From Streptococcus castoreus DSM 17536 (GTDB lineage Bacteria > Bacillota > Bacilli > Lactobacillales > Streptococcaceae): a stretch of DNA of 64,000 nucleotides. The stretch is from contig NZ_AUKZ01000005.1 of the NCBI RefSeq assembly GCF_000425025.1, positions 95,061-159,060 on the forward strand. The letters are read 5' to 3'. The translations under genes were made by a program, and so were the position numbers. Each line of letters begins with the position of its first letter. Within the stretch, counting starts at the first letter, position 1. This document shows, in pieces, positions 24,348 to 35,187 of the stretch. The notes under the pieces are model-generated. The model was not told the origin of the DNA. It searched no databases and was given only the letters and a program-made list of their open reading frames with translations.

Positions 24348-25346
24348 TTATTTCCTTACAAATGTTGCTGACGTTAAGAGGTTTTTAGGAATGGTGATTC
24401 CTAACTCTTCTGCCGTTTTCTTATTCAAAAATGGTTTCCCGTGATCAACAATCATAACCGGAACTTCTGAAACGGATTTCCCTTTGATAAGCTCCAAGAC
24501 CTGATTAGCTGTCTCAACACCTAGCTGATATTGACTTTGAGAAATAGAAGCTAGGCTTCCCTCCTCAACCATAGTATCAACACTTGAATAGACAGGAATC
24601 TTGGCTGCCCGGCTCGCACTAATGACAGATGAGAAAGCACTGGCAATCGTATTATCTTGGGGGATAAAGACCGCATCTACCTTACCTAACATGATTGACA
24701 TGGTCGTCGGAACTTCGTTTGTTGACGGTACAGCATAAGGAATAACTTGATATCCTTTTTCTTGTGCCAAATGACTAAACTCTCTAACTTGAGATAAGGA
24801 ATTATCCTCATTACTGGCATAAAGGACTCCAATTTTTTTTACGGTTGGTGTCAAGTCAGAAATCAAATCAACAGTTTGTTTAACTGGAACCTTATTTGAC
24901 AAACCAGTTACATTTCCTTCTGGTTTTTTTAACCGCTTAACCAACTTGGCTCCAACTGGGTCAGAAACCGCCGCCATGACTACTGGAGTATCCTTGGTAG
25001 CAGCAGCTAATCCTTGAGCAGCCGGTGTCGCAATACCAACCACAATATCACTGCCAGCCCGAATTAATTGCCGACTCATGGTTTGAATCTTACTTTGATC
25101 TCCTTCGGCATTCATTAGCTTAATGCTAATCTTTTGTCCCTTAGGTGCTCGTTTTGCTAGCTGATCTTCAATCCCTTGCTCAATTTGATCAAGGGCCGCG
25201 TGGGTCACTAATTGTAAAATCCCAATCTTAATTTCTTTTTTAGGCGCTAGCTTATCTCCCGACTGTCCTGAGGTTCTTGAAAAGAGCGCTCCTATAACCA
25301 TAATGGCTAGAAGAATCAGGGTACCCATTAAACGTTTATTTTTCAT
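24348..25346 (-). CDS. ABC importer substrate-binding protein (TrpX-like)
   Basis: A 332-aa periplasmic-binding-type protein (COG2984 family) that would capture the substrate outside the membrane and deliver it to the permease. N-terminal MKNKRLMGTLILLAIMVIGAL is a hydrophobic export or anchor segment, but there is no lipobox cysteine: the segment runs into FSRTSGQSGDK. It is therefore probably held by an uncleaved signal anchor, or secreted. The type I fold is indicated by IKIGILQLVTHAALDQIEQG and ALDQ/NVTGLSN segments. It is the first gene of the operon, with a leader of about 170 nt that holds an intrinsic terminator and repeats, suggesting regulated attenuation. Confidence 0.88.
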   Translation of the reverse strand: MKNKRLMGTLILLAIMVIGALFSRTSGQSGDKLAPKKEIKIGILQLVTHAALDQIEQGIEDQLAKRAPKGQKISIKLMNAEGDQSKIQTMSRQLIRAGSDIVVGIATPAAQGLAAATKDTPVVMAAVSDPVGAKLVKRLKKPEGNVTGLSNKVPVKQTVDLISDLTPTVKKIGVLYASNEDNSLSQVREFSHLAQEKGYQVIPYAVPSTNEVPTTMSIMLGKVDAVFIPQDNTIASAFSSVISASRAAKIPVYSSVDTMVEEGSLASISQSQYQLGVETANQVLELIKGKSVSEVPVMIVDHGKPFLNKKTAEELGITIPKNLLTSATFVRK

Positions 25347-25398
25347 ATCTTTCCTCTCACTTCTTTATTATTCAAAAATGACTAGAGCACAACTCAAA

Positions 25399-25435
25399 GA
25401 AAAAACGCTTAGTAATAACTACTAGGCGCTTTTTG
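25399..25435. terminator. Terminator-like hairpin in the ABC importer leader
   Basis: The imperfect stem around CGCTTAGTA / TACTAGGCG, with A-run and T-run flanks, lies between the operon promoter and its first gene, so it could be an attenuator. On the minus strand it ends GCGTTTTTTC. On the plus strand it also ends in CTTTTTG. Confidence 0.6.
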
Positions 25436-25452
25436 TGAAATCCCATGTCAGC

Positions 25453-25526
25453 GCATAGATACCTTTTTAGAAGTACTCTAAAAGTCGTATCTATGCCAAT
25501 CCATAAACACAACTTATCTATGCCAA
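25453..25526 (-). promoter_or_regulatory. Leader stem-loop and 12-bp direct repeats upstream of the ABC importer
   Basis: TATCTATGCCAA occurs at 25488-25499 and again at 25515-25526 (period 27). One copy pairs with GCATAGATAC at 25453-25462 to make a 10-bp stem containing an inner CTTTTTAGA/TCTAAAAG helix. The other copy could compete for the same partner. No T-box consensus was seen. Confidence 0.5.
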
Positions 25527-25543
25527 CTTTGCCAAATTATCAA
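25515..25543 (-). promoter_or_regulatory. Promoter of the ABC importer operon
   Basis: On the minus strand TTGATA (25538-25543) and TAGATA (25515-25520) are 17 bp apart. The -10 box lies inside the outer copy of the direct repeat. Confidence 0.55.
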
Positions 25544-25651
25544 GTATCGTGCTTGTGCCATTATGGACTTCCTTTCTTGCTTTTTCCAATATTATAACCT
25601 AAATAGAAGATATTGAAAAGGCTTTTAAGCATATTTTTAACTCATTATTTA

Positions 25652-25660
25652 TGGTATAAT
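25652..25660 (+). promoter_or_regulatory. Extended -10 promoter of the FbpA/PavA gene
   Basis: TGG-TATAAT (TATAAT at 25655-25660) lies about 30 nt upstream of the ATG at 25691, which also has AAAGGAG at normal spacing. Confidence 0.6.
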
Positions 25661-25690
25661 GGAGAAATTAGAATCCAGAAAGGAGAAACC

Positions 25691-27343
25691 ATGTCTTTTG
25701 ACGGCTTTTTCTTACATCATTTAACCAGGGAACTCAAGGATGTTTTACTCTATGGTCGCATTCAAAAAGTCAACCAACCCTTTGAGCAAGAACTTGTTCT
25801 GACCATTCGGAATAATCGCCAAAACTATAAATTACTACTATCTGCTCATCCTGTTTTTAGTCGCATTCAAATCACTCAAGCGGAATTTCAAAACCCACAG
25901 GTGCCAAATACCTTTACCATGATTATGCGAAAATATCTTCAAGGAGCTGTCATTGAACAGTTTGAACAAATTGAGAATGATCGTATTGTCGAAATGAAAA
26001 TCTCCAATAAAAATGAGATCGGTGATACTATCCAAACCACCTTGATTATTGAAATCATGGGCAAACACAGTAATATTATGCTTGTTGACCGTTCTGAAAA
26101 TAGAATCATTGAATCCATTAAACATGTGGGATTCTCTCAAAATTCTTACCGAACGATCTTACCAGGTTCTACTTACATTGAACCGCCTAAAACAGGAGTT
26201 GCTAATCCTTTTAACATCTCAGACTTGCAATTATTTGAAATGCTTCAAACCCAAGAATTATCTGTCAGAAATCTACAAAAACACTTCCAAGGTTTAGGAA
26301 GAGACACTGCTAAAGAACTTTCTGAAAGTCTCACAACTGACAAGTTAAAACATTTCCGAGCCTTTTTTGCTAAGCCCACACAAGCAACACTGACGGTAAC
26401 TTCTTTTGCTCCTATTGCTTTTTCTAACAGTCAAGGCAAATTTGACACACTTTCTGAAATGCTTGATGTTTTTTACCAAGATAAGGCTGAGCGAGATCGC
26501 ATTAACCAACAAGCAAGTGATCTCATTCATCGTGTTCAAAATGAATTGGAAAAAAATCGCAACAAACTCCTTAAACAAGAAGCCGAGTTATTAGCCACTG
26601 AAAATGCAGAAGTCTTTCGTCAAAAAGGAGAATTATTAACCACATTTCTCAGTCTTGTCCCCAATAATCAAGACAAGGTGACCTTGGATAATTATTATAC
26701 AGGACAAAAAATTGATATTGCCTTAGACAAAGCTTTGACACCTAACCAAAATGCCCAGCGTTATTTTAAAAAATATCAAAAATTAAAAGAGGCTGTCAAG
26801 CACTTATCTGGTTTAATCACTGACACTAAGCAAAGTATTTCTTATTTTGAAAGCGTCGAATACAACTTATCACAGGCTAATCATGAAGATATTGAGGACA
26901 TTCGTGACGAGTTATTTCAAGCAGGCTTTTTAAAAAATAGGAATCGGGATAAACGTCATAAGCGTCAAAAACCAAAACAATATTTGGCTTCTGATGGTAA
27001 AACCATTCTGATGGTTGGGCGTAATAATCTCCAAAATGAAGAATTAACCTTTAAAATCGCCAAGAAAGGTGAACTGTGGTTTCATGCTAAGGATATTCCG
27101 GGCAGTCATGTGATTATCAAAGATAATCTGAATCCAAGCGATAATGTCAAAACAGATGCCGCAGAATTAGCTGCTTATTATTCTAAAGGCAGATTTTCAA
27201 ATCTCGTTCAAGTAGACATGATTGAAGCCAAAAAACTACATAAACCAAGCGGTGCAAAACCAGGATTTGTGACCTACACAGGGCAAAAGACACTGCGTGT
27301 TACTCCAAATGAAGAAAAAATTCAATCTATGAAACTGTCATAA
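25691..27343 (+). CDS. pavA: Fibronectin-binding protein / RqcH homologue (PavA, FbpA, Fbp54)
   Basis: NFACT-family protein. In streptococci (PavA, Fbp54) it is known as a fibronectin-binding adhesin exported without a signal peptide. In Bacillus the homologue RqcH adds Ala tails to stalled nascent chains on 50S subunits. From ATG 25691 (AAAGGAG upstream) it has 550 aa; an in-frame ATG at 25613 is rejected because it lies before the promoter. Order: NFACT-N domain (MSFDGFFLHHLTRELKD), helical coiled-coil middle, NFACT-R domain with the GELWFHAKDIPGSHVIIK motif near the C-terminus. No signal peptide. The gene stands alone and ends at a strong terminator. Confidence 0.95.
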   Translation: MSFDGFFLHHLTRELKDVLLYGRIQKVNQPFEQELVLTIRNNRQNYKLLLSAHPVFSRIQITQAEFQNPQVPNTFTMIMRKYLQGAVIEQFEQIENDRIVEMKISNKNEIGDTIQTTLIIEIMGKHSNIMLVDRSENRIIESIKHVGFSQNSYRTILPGSTYIEPPKTGVANPFNISDLQLFEMLQTQELSVRNLQKHFQGLGRDTAKELSESLTTDKLKHFRAFFAKPTQATLTVTSFAPIAFSNSQGKFDTLSEMLDVFYQDKAERDRINQQASDLIHRVQNELEKNRNKLLKQEAELLATENAEVFRQKGELLTTFLSLVPNNQDKVTLDNYYTGQKIDIALDKALTPNQNAQRYFKKYQKLKEAVKHLSGLITDTKQSISYFESVEYNLSQANHEDIEDIRDELFQAGFLKNRNRDKRHKRQKPKQYLASDGKTILMVGRNNLQNEELTFKIAKKGELWFHAKDIPGSHVIIKDNLNPSDNVKTDAAELAAYYSKGRFSNLVQVDMIEAKKLHKPSGAKPGFVTYTGQKTLRVTPNEEKIQSMKLS

Positions 27344-27369
27344 GTCCCCTAAACATAAGGCAAAACTAA

Positions 27370-27413
27370 AAAAGTTCTCTTATTGGAAACATTTCTAACA
27401 AGAGGACTTTTTT
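27370..27413. terminator. Terminator between pavA and the TPR gene
   Basis: A 12-bp stem AAAAGTTCTCTT (27370-27381) / AAGAGGACTTTT (27400-27411, one G-T pair) is followed by TTTT. It lies between convergent genes and has A-runs on the far side, so it may serve both. Confidence 0.85.
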
Positions 27414-27424
27414 TGATTAAGTAA

Positions 27425-28660
27425 CTACGATTTGATGTCATCAAGAAAATCTTGCATGTTAACATCGTCTGGTACTTGCTTAAGATATGCGGATACCATT
27501 TGAGCAGCCTTGTCAAACTGACCAAATTCTCTCAAAAGATAAGCATAATCCTGTAAAAATTCTGGATTTTCTTTCAAATCACTAGCAATACTGTCATAAA
27601 AAGATAAGGCAATTTCTTCTTGCTCCAAAGCCTGATAGGCCTTAGCAATCATCCATTTGGTCAATACATTGTCAATATCTTCATGATCAAGAGCAACCAC
27701 TTCCTCAAAACGGTCCGCCTCAAAATAAAGAGTGGCTAGCCGCATGCGAATTTCGTCATCATCAACAGCCACTTCTTTAGCTTGCAAAAGGTAATTTTCC
27801 GAACTCTTGACATCATGCAACTCATAAGTAAGTTGTGATGCCAAAAGCAATAAGTGACTATCAAATGCATTTTTCCGAAGACCTTGTTGAACCAAACGTA
27901 AAGCCTCTTCAATCTTATGCTCTTTATGGAGACTTAACGCATAAGGGTAGTCATACCCGAGATAGTTTGGATTCATGGTTTCCAGATGCTTAAAGTAAAG
28001 GTTAGCTCTTTGATACTCTTTTTGGTCGTATAAAATAGTTGCTAATTCAAAAACCGCTTCGTCCTCGTATTCAATCGCAACTGCTTTTTCTAGAAATGAG
28101 ATAGCTGCTTCAAATTTTCCTAAACTAGCATAGGCACGCCCAATACGTTGATATGTTGAAATACCGGTCATTTCAAGAATCTGACGATTATCTAATTTGG
28201 CATAGTAGTCAATGGCCTCTTTAAAATAATTCAAAGACATATCAATCTCAGCCAAGCCAAAAATAATCAGAGGTTCCTGACTGATGGCTATTGCTTGCAG
28301 TAATTTTTCACGAGCGACGTCCGTCAACCCCTCCATATCGTAAAGATCTGCCATAACCAAAAGTGCCGATAAATAGTCTGTGCTGTCTTTTGGAATGTTA
28401 TCCAAATACAAGAATGCTTCCTCAATAGCACCATCTTCAGCAGCAATCTGTGCCAAATTAATATTTAACTCTGGATAATCAGCGCATAATTGCAAATAAA
28501 TGCGCTTAGCATGTGGTAAAAACCCTATGTTTTCTAAATAGTCACCTAAAGCAATCAAGGTATCTGTATCATCTTCTTTAAGAGCTTTTTGAAAATGTTT
28601 TTCGGCCTGTACTAAATCCTGTTGATCCAAGGAAACCATCATTTTTTCACTATTCAACAT
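27425..28660 (-). CDS. TPR-repeat protein
   Basis: A 411-aa soluble protein of tandem tetratricopeptide-like helix pairs; visible units include AEKHFQKALKEDDTDTLIALGDYL, GRAYASLGKFEAAISFLEKAVAIE and AYQALEQEEIALSFYDSI. It resembles the YpiA-type TPR proteins of Firmicutes, whose role is unclear. I start it at ATG 28660 (MLNSEKMMVSL), about 10 nt after GAGGAG; the ATG six codons earlier overlaps that ribosome-binding site. Its start overlaps the end of the AI-2E-family gene by 11 bp, so the two are translationally linked. TPR proteins generally mediate protein-protein contacts; no partner can be named. Confidence 0.85.
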   Translation of the reverse strand: MLNSEKMMVSLDQQDLVQAEKHFQKALKEDDTDTLIALGDYLENIGFLPHAKRIYLQLCADYPELNINLAQIAAEDGAIEEAFLYLDNIPKDSTDYLSALLVMADLYDMEGLTDVAREKLLQAIAISQEPLIIFGLAEIDMSLNYFKEAIDYYAKLDNRQILEMTGISTYQRIGRAYASLGKFEAAISFLEKAVAIEYEDEAVFELATILYDQKEYQRANLYFKHLETMNPNYLGYDYPYALSLHKEHKIEEALRLVQQGLRKNAFDSHLLLLASQLTYELHDVKSSENYLLQAKEVAVDDDEIRMRLATLYFEADRFEEVVALDHEDIDNVLTKWMIAKAYQALEQEEIALSFYDSIASDLKENPEFLQDYAYLLREFGQFDKAAQMVSAYLKQVPDDVNMQDFLDDIKS

Positions 28661-29831
28661 CTTTTTTAATCTCCTCAAGAACTATAACATCCTCTTTATA
28701 CAAGCCACTAACTCCCTTGTACCAGTCAAATAACTCTTTGATAACAACCTTAACGGAGGCATAGATAGGAATAACAAGAAAGACTCCCCAAACACCGAAC
28801 ATCGACCCTGCTGTCAAAAGCAAAAACATGATGGTAATTGGATGAATGCTCAGCTTATTTCCTAAAACAAGTGGTGCTACAAAACGTCCTTCAATGGTTT
28901 GTTCAATCATAAAAATAAGAAGCACCTTAATCAACATTAGTGGTCCTTGGACCAGACCCATAATAATAACAGGAATCATTGCCAGAAAACTTCCTAAATA
29001 AGGGATCATATTCAAAAAACCAGCGATAATTCCAAAAGTGATAGAATAGTTAAGTCCTACAATACTAAACATAATTGAGAACATAAAACCGACAACAATG
29101 GCAACAGTTACTTGACCTTGAACATAACCAGATAGCTGTTTATTAATATCACCAAGTACACGAGACATTGGTAAGCGGAATTTAACTGGCAAAACATTGA
29201 CCAAACCGTTCTTCATTTTAGCACTATCACGTAAGAAATAAAAAAGAATAAAAGGCGAAATAATAATAGCAATGGTAATGCGAGCAACTGCTCCCGCAAA
29301 ATTTCCTGCCCAATCGATAGCATTTTTAGAAAAGCTTTGAGCATAGTCTAAGGCTTTTTGACTTGCGCTAGCAAGCATATCCTGTAATTGAGGCTTGTAG
29401 TTGATTAACCATTCGTTTTCAAGAAGCTTATTAGCTTCTTTGTTGACCTTACCGACATATTTTGGAAGATCTTCAATAAAACTTGTTAGTTGTGTTTGAA
29501 TCATTGGAATAAATCCTGAAACGCCCCAAATAAAGAGAAAGGTAATTAAACTAAAAACGATAATAATTGCTGTTGTTCGACTTGATCCCAAACGACTAAT
29601 AGCATCAACCAAGGGCTTCGTCAAGTAATAGAGAATAGTTGAAATAACAAGGGGTAACATGATAACCGCAAAAAAGGAAATCACAGGGGCAAATAAAAAA
29701 GAAATTTTAGTAAAAACAAAAATTGTCAAAAAGACCAAAAGAGTGATTAAAAGAGCCATAACTGCCTGATTATTTAAAAACCACTTATAAAATAGACTGT
29801 CAGATTTAGGCATCTTGGGTGTTAGTTGCAT
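28650..29831 (-). CDS. AI-2E family membrane transporter
   Basis: A 393-aa membrane protein with about seven to eight hydrophobic segments of the AI-2E (PerM/YtvI-like) family. Landmarks are LFAPVISFFAVIMLPLVISTILYYLTKPLVD, FYFLRDSAKMKNGL, GYVQGQVTVAIVVG and the C-terminal segment GNKLSIHPITIMFLLLTAGSMFGVWGVFLVIP. Family members include exporters and Na+/H+ antiporters, so the name AI-2 exporter should not be taken literally. ATG 29831 is preceded by AAAGGAAAC. It lies upstream of and overlaps the TPR gene. Confidence 0.9.
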   Translation of the reverse strand: MQLTPKMPKSDSLFYKWFLNNQAVMALLITLLVFLTIFVFTKISFLFAPVISFFAVIMLPLVISTILYYLTKPLVDAISRLGSSRTTAIIIVFSLITFLFIWGVSGFIPMIQTQLTSFIEDLPKYVGKVNKEANKLLENEWLINYKPQLQDMLASASQKALDYAQSFSKNAIDWAGNFAGAVARITIAIIISPFILFYFLRDSAKMKNGLVNVLPVKFRLPMSRVLGDINKQLSGYVQGQVTVAIVVGFMFSIMFSIVGLNYSITFGIIAGFLNMIPYLGSFLAMIPVIIMGLVQGPLMLIKVLLIFMIEQTIEGRFVAPLVLGNKLSIHPITIMFLLLTAGSMFGVWGVFLVIPIYASVKVVIKELFDWYKGVSGLYKEDVIVLEEIKKDVE

Positions 29832-29885
29832 TAATATAAGTTTCCTTTCTTACTTAAGGGACTACGAGAGTGCTATACCAAATGA

Positions 29886-30362
29886 TTAATAAAAGGTGAC
29901 GGACTTATCAACGAGACAATTATCAGTATCGTAAATAAACTTGGCAGAGAAAAATGGGCGATCTTCTAAAATCCATTTAAAAATATCATAGTCTCCTTCC
30001 CAAGTTGGTTTTTCTAAAACTTGTGCATAAGGTACCCATTCTAATGTGCCTTCTCTGGATTCTTCATCTGAAATCAATTCTCCTTCAAAAGCTGTCACCT
30101 TAAAAACATAGGTATACCAGTCATGTCCTGGAGTAAATTCTGGAAAAGTAATCATACCCCTAAAGGTCATTTCCTTAACCGTTAAGTGCGTCTCTTCTAA
30201 AATTTCACGGCGAGCACAGTCATCCGGTGTTTCTCCAGCTTCTAACTTCCCGCCAACCGAAATCCATTTACCGGCATGAACATCATTTTCTTTTTTATTA
30301 CGATGCAATAATAATAAGGCTTCGCCATTATCAATATAACAGATTGTTGCTAATTGGGTCAT
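29886..30362 (-). CDS. mutX: Nudix hydrolase (MutX/MutT-like)
   Basis: A 158-aa Nudix protein that probably hydrolyses 8-oxo-dGTP to prevent A:T to C:G transversions. The Nudix box GKLEAGETPDDCARREILEETHL (about residues 38-60) keeps the catalytic REILEE glutamates. Length and sequence (LATICYIDNGEALLLLHRNKKENDVHAGKW) match the streptococcal MutX type, about 154-158 aa. ATG 30362 is preceded by GGGAGGAAAAG. It is a single gene between the AI-2E-family gene and rmlB. Confidence 0.85.
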   Translation of the reverse strand: MTQLATICYIDNGEALLLLHRNKKENDVHAGKWISVGGKLEAGETPDDCARREILEETHLTVKEMTFRGMITFPEFTPGHDWYTYVFKVTAFEGELISDEESREGTLEWVPYAQVLEKPTWEGDYDIFKWILEDRPFFSAKFIYDTDNCLVDKSVTFY

Positions 30363-30527
30363 GTATCACTTTTCCTCCCATCTTTGCTTCTATTATACCA
30401 ATCTCTGGAAAATATGCTATCATTTTATGATTTAAAAGCATGTTGAGGCAAATGAATCATACCACCATCTAACCAGCTGGTCATAATTTTCTCTATAAGG
30501 AAACTGGCTAAAATCCAATAATACGGA

Positions 30528-30573
30528 AAAAGCCTGTTATATCAGTTCAAATACTTGATATAATAGGCCTTTT
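30528..30573 (-). terminator. Terminator of the rmlACB operon
   Basis: A long stem with arms 30528-30544 and 30556-30573 (AAAAGCCTGTTATATCA paired with TGATATAATAGGCCTTTT) lies 7 bp past the rmlB stop codon. It has A/T flanks on both sides. Confidence 0.9.
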
Positions 30574-30579
30574 ACGCTT

Positions 30580-32304
<1,725 letters not shown>

Positions 32305-32305
<1 letters not shown>

Positions 32306-33174
32306 TAAACCTCTCCAATCAAACGAAGCAAATATTGACCGTATTCATTTTTCTTCAATGACTGGGCCAAATGATGAACATCTTCTTTGGTGATATACCC
32401 CATGCGATAGGCAATTTCTTCAAGATTAGCCACTTGAGCATTTTGCAAACGCTGAACAGTCTCAATATACTGTGCTGCTTCAAGGAGACTTTCGTGTGTT
32501 CCTGTGTCCAACCATGCAAAACCACGCCCCATTAATTCGACAGATAGGTCTCCACGTTCCAAGTAAACCTTATTAACATCAGTAATTTCAAGTTCTCCAC
32601 GTGCACTTGGCTTAATATTTTTGGCAATTTCCACCACATCATTGTCATAGAAATAAAGCCCTGTTACTGCAAAATGAGACTTAGGCACCTCTGGTTTTTC
32701 TTCGATGGAAATGGCATTCATCTGATCGTCAAATTCGACCACCCCAAAACGCTCAGGATCTTTGACCTGATAACCAAAAACCGTCGCCCCTTTTTCTTTG
32801 GCAGCAGCTTTTTGCAGCATTTTTGTCAAGCCATTACCATGGTAAATATTGTCCCCCAAAATGAGTGCCACACGATCATTACCAATAAACTCTTCACCAA
32901 TGATAAAGGCTTGAGCCAAACCATCTGGACTTGGTTGCTCTTTGTATGACAAATGAATACCAAATTCTGAACCGTCTCCTAATAATTCTTCGAATCTTGG
33001 AAGATCTTGAGGAGTTGAAATAATTAAAATCTCCTTGATTCCTGCTAACATCAAAGTTGATAAAGGATAGTAAATCATTGGCTTGTCATAAATGGGCATC
33101 AACTGTTTTGATGCAGCACGAGTCAGTGGGTATAAGCGTGTCCCCGACCCTCCGGCAAGAATAATACCTTTCAT
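32305..33174 (-). CDS. rmlA: Glucose-1-phosphate thymidylyltransferase
   Basis: RmlA makes dTDP-glucose from dTTP and glucose-1-phosphate, the first step to dTDP-rhamnose. The 289-aa nucleotidyltransferase begins [27 protein letters not shown], with the GxGTRLxPLT...K signature, and continues with LGDNIYHG and EEKPEVPKS motifs. ATG 33174 is preceded by AGGAG. It is the first gene of the rml operon. Length is normal. Confidence 0.97.
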
Positions 33175-33231
33175 AGTAGAGCTCCTATTCTGATTTATAC
33201 CACCTTATTTTACCATTTTTTAAAAGCAGTG

Positions 33232-34338
33232 TCACTCTTTACCTTTAATCCTAAAAAGGTAGTTGGTAGTAGAATAATAACTAGAATCTAGCCTCATTTG
33301 TCTGCCTAACAAAAGGCTAACCAATTCATAAGCAATCAAAGGACCAACTGTTAATCCTGATGAGCCAAGCCCACTAGCCACATAAAGCTTGTCTAAACCT
33401 GAAACCTGCCCATAGAAAGGAGAAAAATCACTGGTATAAGCACGAATACCTATACGGTAAGATTTTTCTTTGGCTTCTTTTAATTTTGGGAAATAGGCTA
33501 GTGCTTCTTGTTCTAGCTGATTTAAAACAGTTGGTTCTGGCTCAAGGTCATATCCTTTATCATTTTCGTGGCTGGCACCGACAGAGAGTCTGCCTTGTTT
33601 AAAAGGAATAAGATCCAATTCGCCTTCTGGCATAACCACAGGATAGGTGTCACTATCCCAATCAGTAAAGTAATAATCAATTAATTGCCCCTTTTGGGGG
33701 CGCACATCAACCTTATACCCCAAGGGATTTAATAATTCAGGTAACCAAGCACCTACGGCTAGAATCACTTGATCAAAGTAATTCCCAGCAATCTCGTAAC
33801 CGTTTCCCATTTTTTTCAGACTAACCTTTTGCCTAACCACCTGATAACCACTAGCCTTGAGCAAAGTCTCACATAATGAAGCTCCCTCAACTCGAGCTGC
33901 CCCAGAAGCGTATAAACAGGTTTCAAAACCAGCCAGTTCCGGAAAGTTTCTTTGCACCTCCTTGATGTTTTTTATCTCTAAATGACCCATTAGAGGCGAC
34001 TCACTTTTTCTTGCTAGCGCAAGTTGGTAAAGACTTTCTAGCTTATCTTCATTCTTTTTCAACAAATAAATACCATTTTGTTGGTAAAAATCTGCCGTAA
34101 AACCATCTACTTGTAAATCACTGACTAATTGCTGATAAAAGTCAGCTCCTAGCCGTGCCATACGATACCAAGTCTTGTTCCGTCGTTTTGAAAACCAAGG
34201 ACTAATTATTCCAGCAGCTGCTTTTGTGGCTTGTCCTTGACCGTAATCAAAAATAATAACCTCTTCTTGATTGTATTTCCGTAAATAATAAGCAGCAGTT
34301 GATCCTACAATCCCAGCCCCAATAATAGCAATTTTCAT
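33232..34338 (-). CDS. FAD-dependent oxidoreductase (DAO family)
   Basis: A 368-aa flavoprotein of the D-amino-acid oxidase/DadA/ThiO superfamily. The N-terminal FAD motif is IGAGIVGSTAAYYLRK (about residues 5-20), followed by the ATKAAAGIISPW segment and a C-terminal GIRAYTSDFSPFYG...YVASGLGSSGLTVGPL motif typical of this group. There is no signal peptide. It is separated by 10 bp from the ZIP transporter gene upstream. The substrate cannot be told from sequence: D-amino acids, glycine or another amine are all possible. Confidence 0.88.
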   Translation of the reverse strand: MKIAIIGAGIVGSTAAYYLRKYNQEEVIIFDYGQGQATKAAAGIISPWFSKRRNKTWYRMARLGADFYQQLVSDLQVDGFTADFYQQNGIYLLKKNEDKLESLYQLALARKSESPLMGHLEIKNIKEVQRNFPELAGFETCLYASGAARVEGASLCETLLKASGYQVVRQKVSLKKMGNGYEIAGNYFDQVILAVGAWLPELLNPLGYKVDVRPQKGQLIDYYFTDWDSDTYPVVMPEGELDLIPFKQGRLSVGASHENDKGYDLEPEPTVLNQLEQEALAYFPKLKEAKEKSYRIGIRAYTSDFSPFYGQVSGLDKLYVASGLGSSGLTVGPLIAYELVSLLLGRQMRLDSSYYSTTNYLFRIKGKE

Positions 34339-34348
34339 TTTTATTGTC

Positions 34349-35170
34349 CTATCCTAGAGCAACATCCATAATCATCATAATGACAAACCCTAACATCAAG
34401 CCTAGAGTAGCCACATCTGTGTTTCCATTCGTCTGTGACTCTGGAATTAATTCTTCCACCACCACAAAAATCATTGCCCCAGCTGCAAAAGATAAGGCAT
34501 AGGGTAATATTGGTAGCATCAATAAAACCAATGCTGCTCCAAGCACAGCTCCAACTGGCTCCACAATAGCAGACATAGCTCCCCAACAAAATGCCCTTAA
34601 ACGGGAACTACCATCTGCTCGAATAGGGATAGATAGCGCAGCACCTTCTGGAATATTTTGTAAACCGATTCCAATAGCAAGCCCTAAGGCACCCAGAAGT
34701 GCCGAAGTGGATACTTTACCATAAGCTAAGGCACCAAAAGTAACACCAACTGCCAATCCTTCTGGAATATTGTGAATGGTAATGGCCAAAAACAAAAGAG
34801 TTGTTTTCGATAATTTTTTGGGTGGTTGCAATCCTTCCACATCAGACACATCCTTATCCAAATGCAAATGAGGAACCATGGCATCAATAGCCCTAATAAA
34901 GAGACCACCAAGTAAAAATCCAACTGCTGCTGGAAACCATGACCAAATACGACCATTAGCCTTAGCATAAGCAATAGAAGGTTCTAACAGAGACCAAAAA
35001 GAGGCTGCAATCATCACACCTGCTGCAAAGCCCATCATAATATCCAATAACTTACGGCTAATCGTTTTAAAAAAGAAAACAATAGCCGCACCAATCATCG
35101 TACATCCCCACGTAAATAATCCAGCTAAAAACGCTAATAACACTAGGTTCTGTGATAAGAGCCAATCCAT
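34349..35170 (-). CDS. ZIP-family metal transporter
   Basis: A 273-aa membrane protein with about eight hydrophobic segments, of the ZIP/ZupT family that brings divalent metals (commonly Zn) into the cell. The signature metal-binding helices are HNIPEGLAVGVTFGAL and GLQNIPEGAALSIPIRADG, with Glu and His/Asn ligands in the membrane. The VPHLHLDKDVSD loop is His/Asp rich. ATG 35170 is preceded by a weak GAGGG. It lies between the FAD enzyme and the DUF34 gene, 17 bp from the latter, and is probably in the same transcript. Confidence 0.9.
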   Translation of the reverse strand: MDWLLSQNLVLLAFLAGLFTWGCTMIGAAIVFFFKTISRKLLDIMMGFAAGVMIAASFWSLLEPSIAYAKANGRIWSWFPAAVGFLLGGLFIRAIDAMVPHLHLDKDVSDVEGLQPPKKLSKTTLLFLAITIHNIPEGLAVGVTFGALAYGKVSTSALLGALGLAIGIGLQNIPEGAALSIPIRADGSSRLRAFCWGAMSAIVEPVGAVLGAALVLLMLPILPYALSFAAGAMIFVVVEELIPESQTNGNTDVATLGLMLGFVIMMIMDVALG

Positions 35171-35187
35171 GTTAATCCCTCAATCTC

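Noticed and set aside
25347..25610. T-box riboswitch in the TrpXYZ-like leader
   Set aside because: No T-box consensus sequence or specifier stem-loop could be found; only the hairpin and direct repeats are supported.
25613..25690. Upstream ATG for the PavA/FbpA gene
   Set aside because: It lies before the TATAAT promoter at 25655 and has no ribosome-binding site; ATG 25691 has AAAGGAG.
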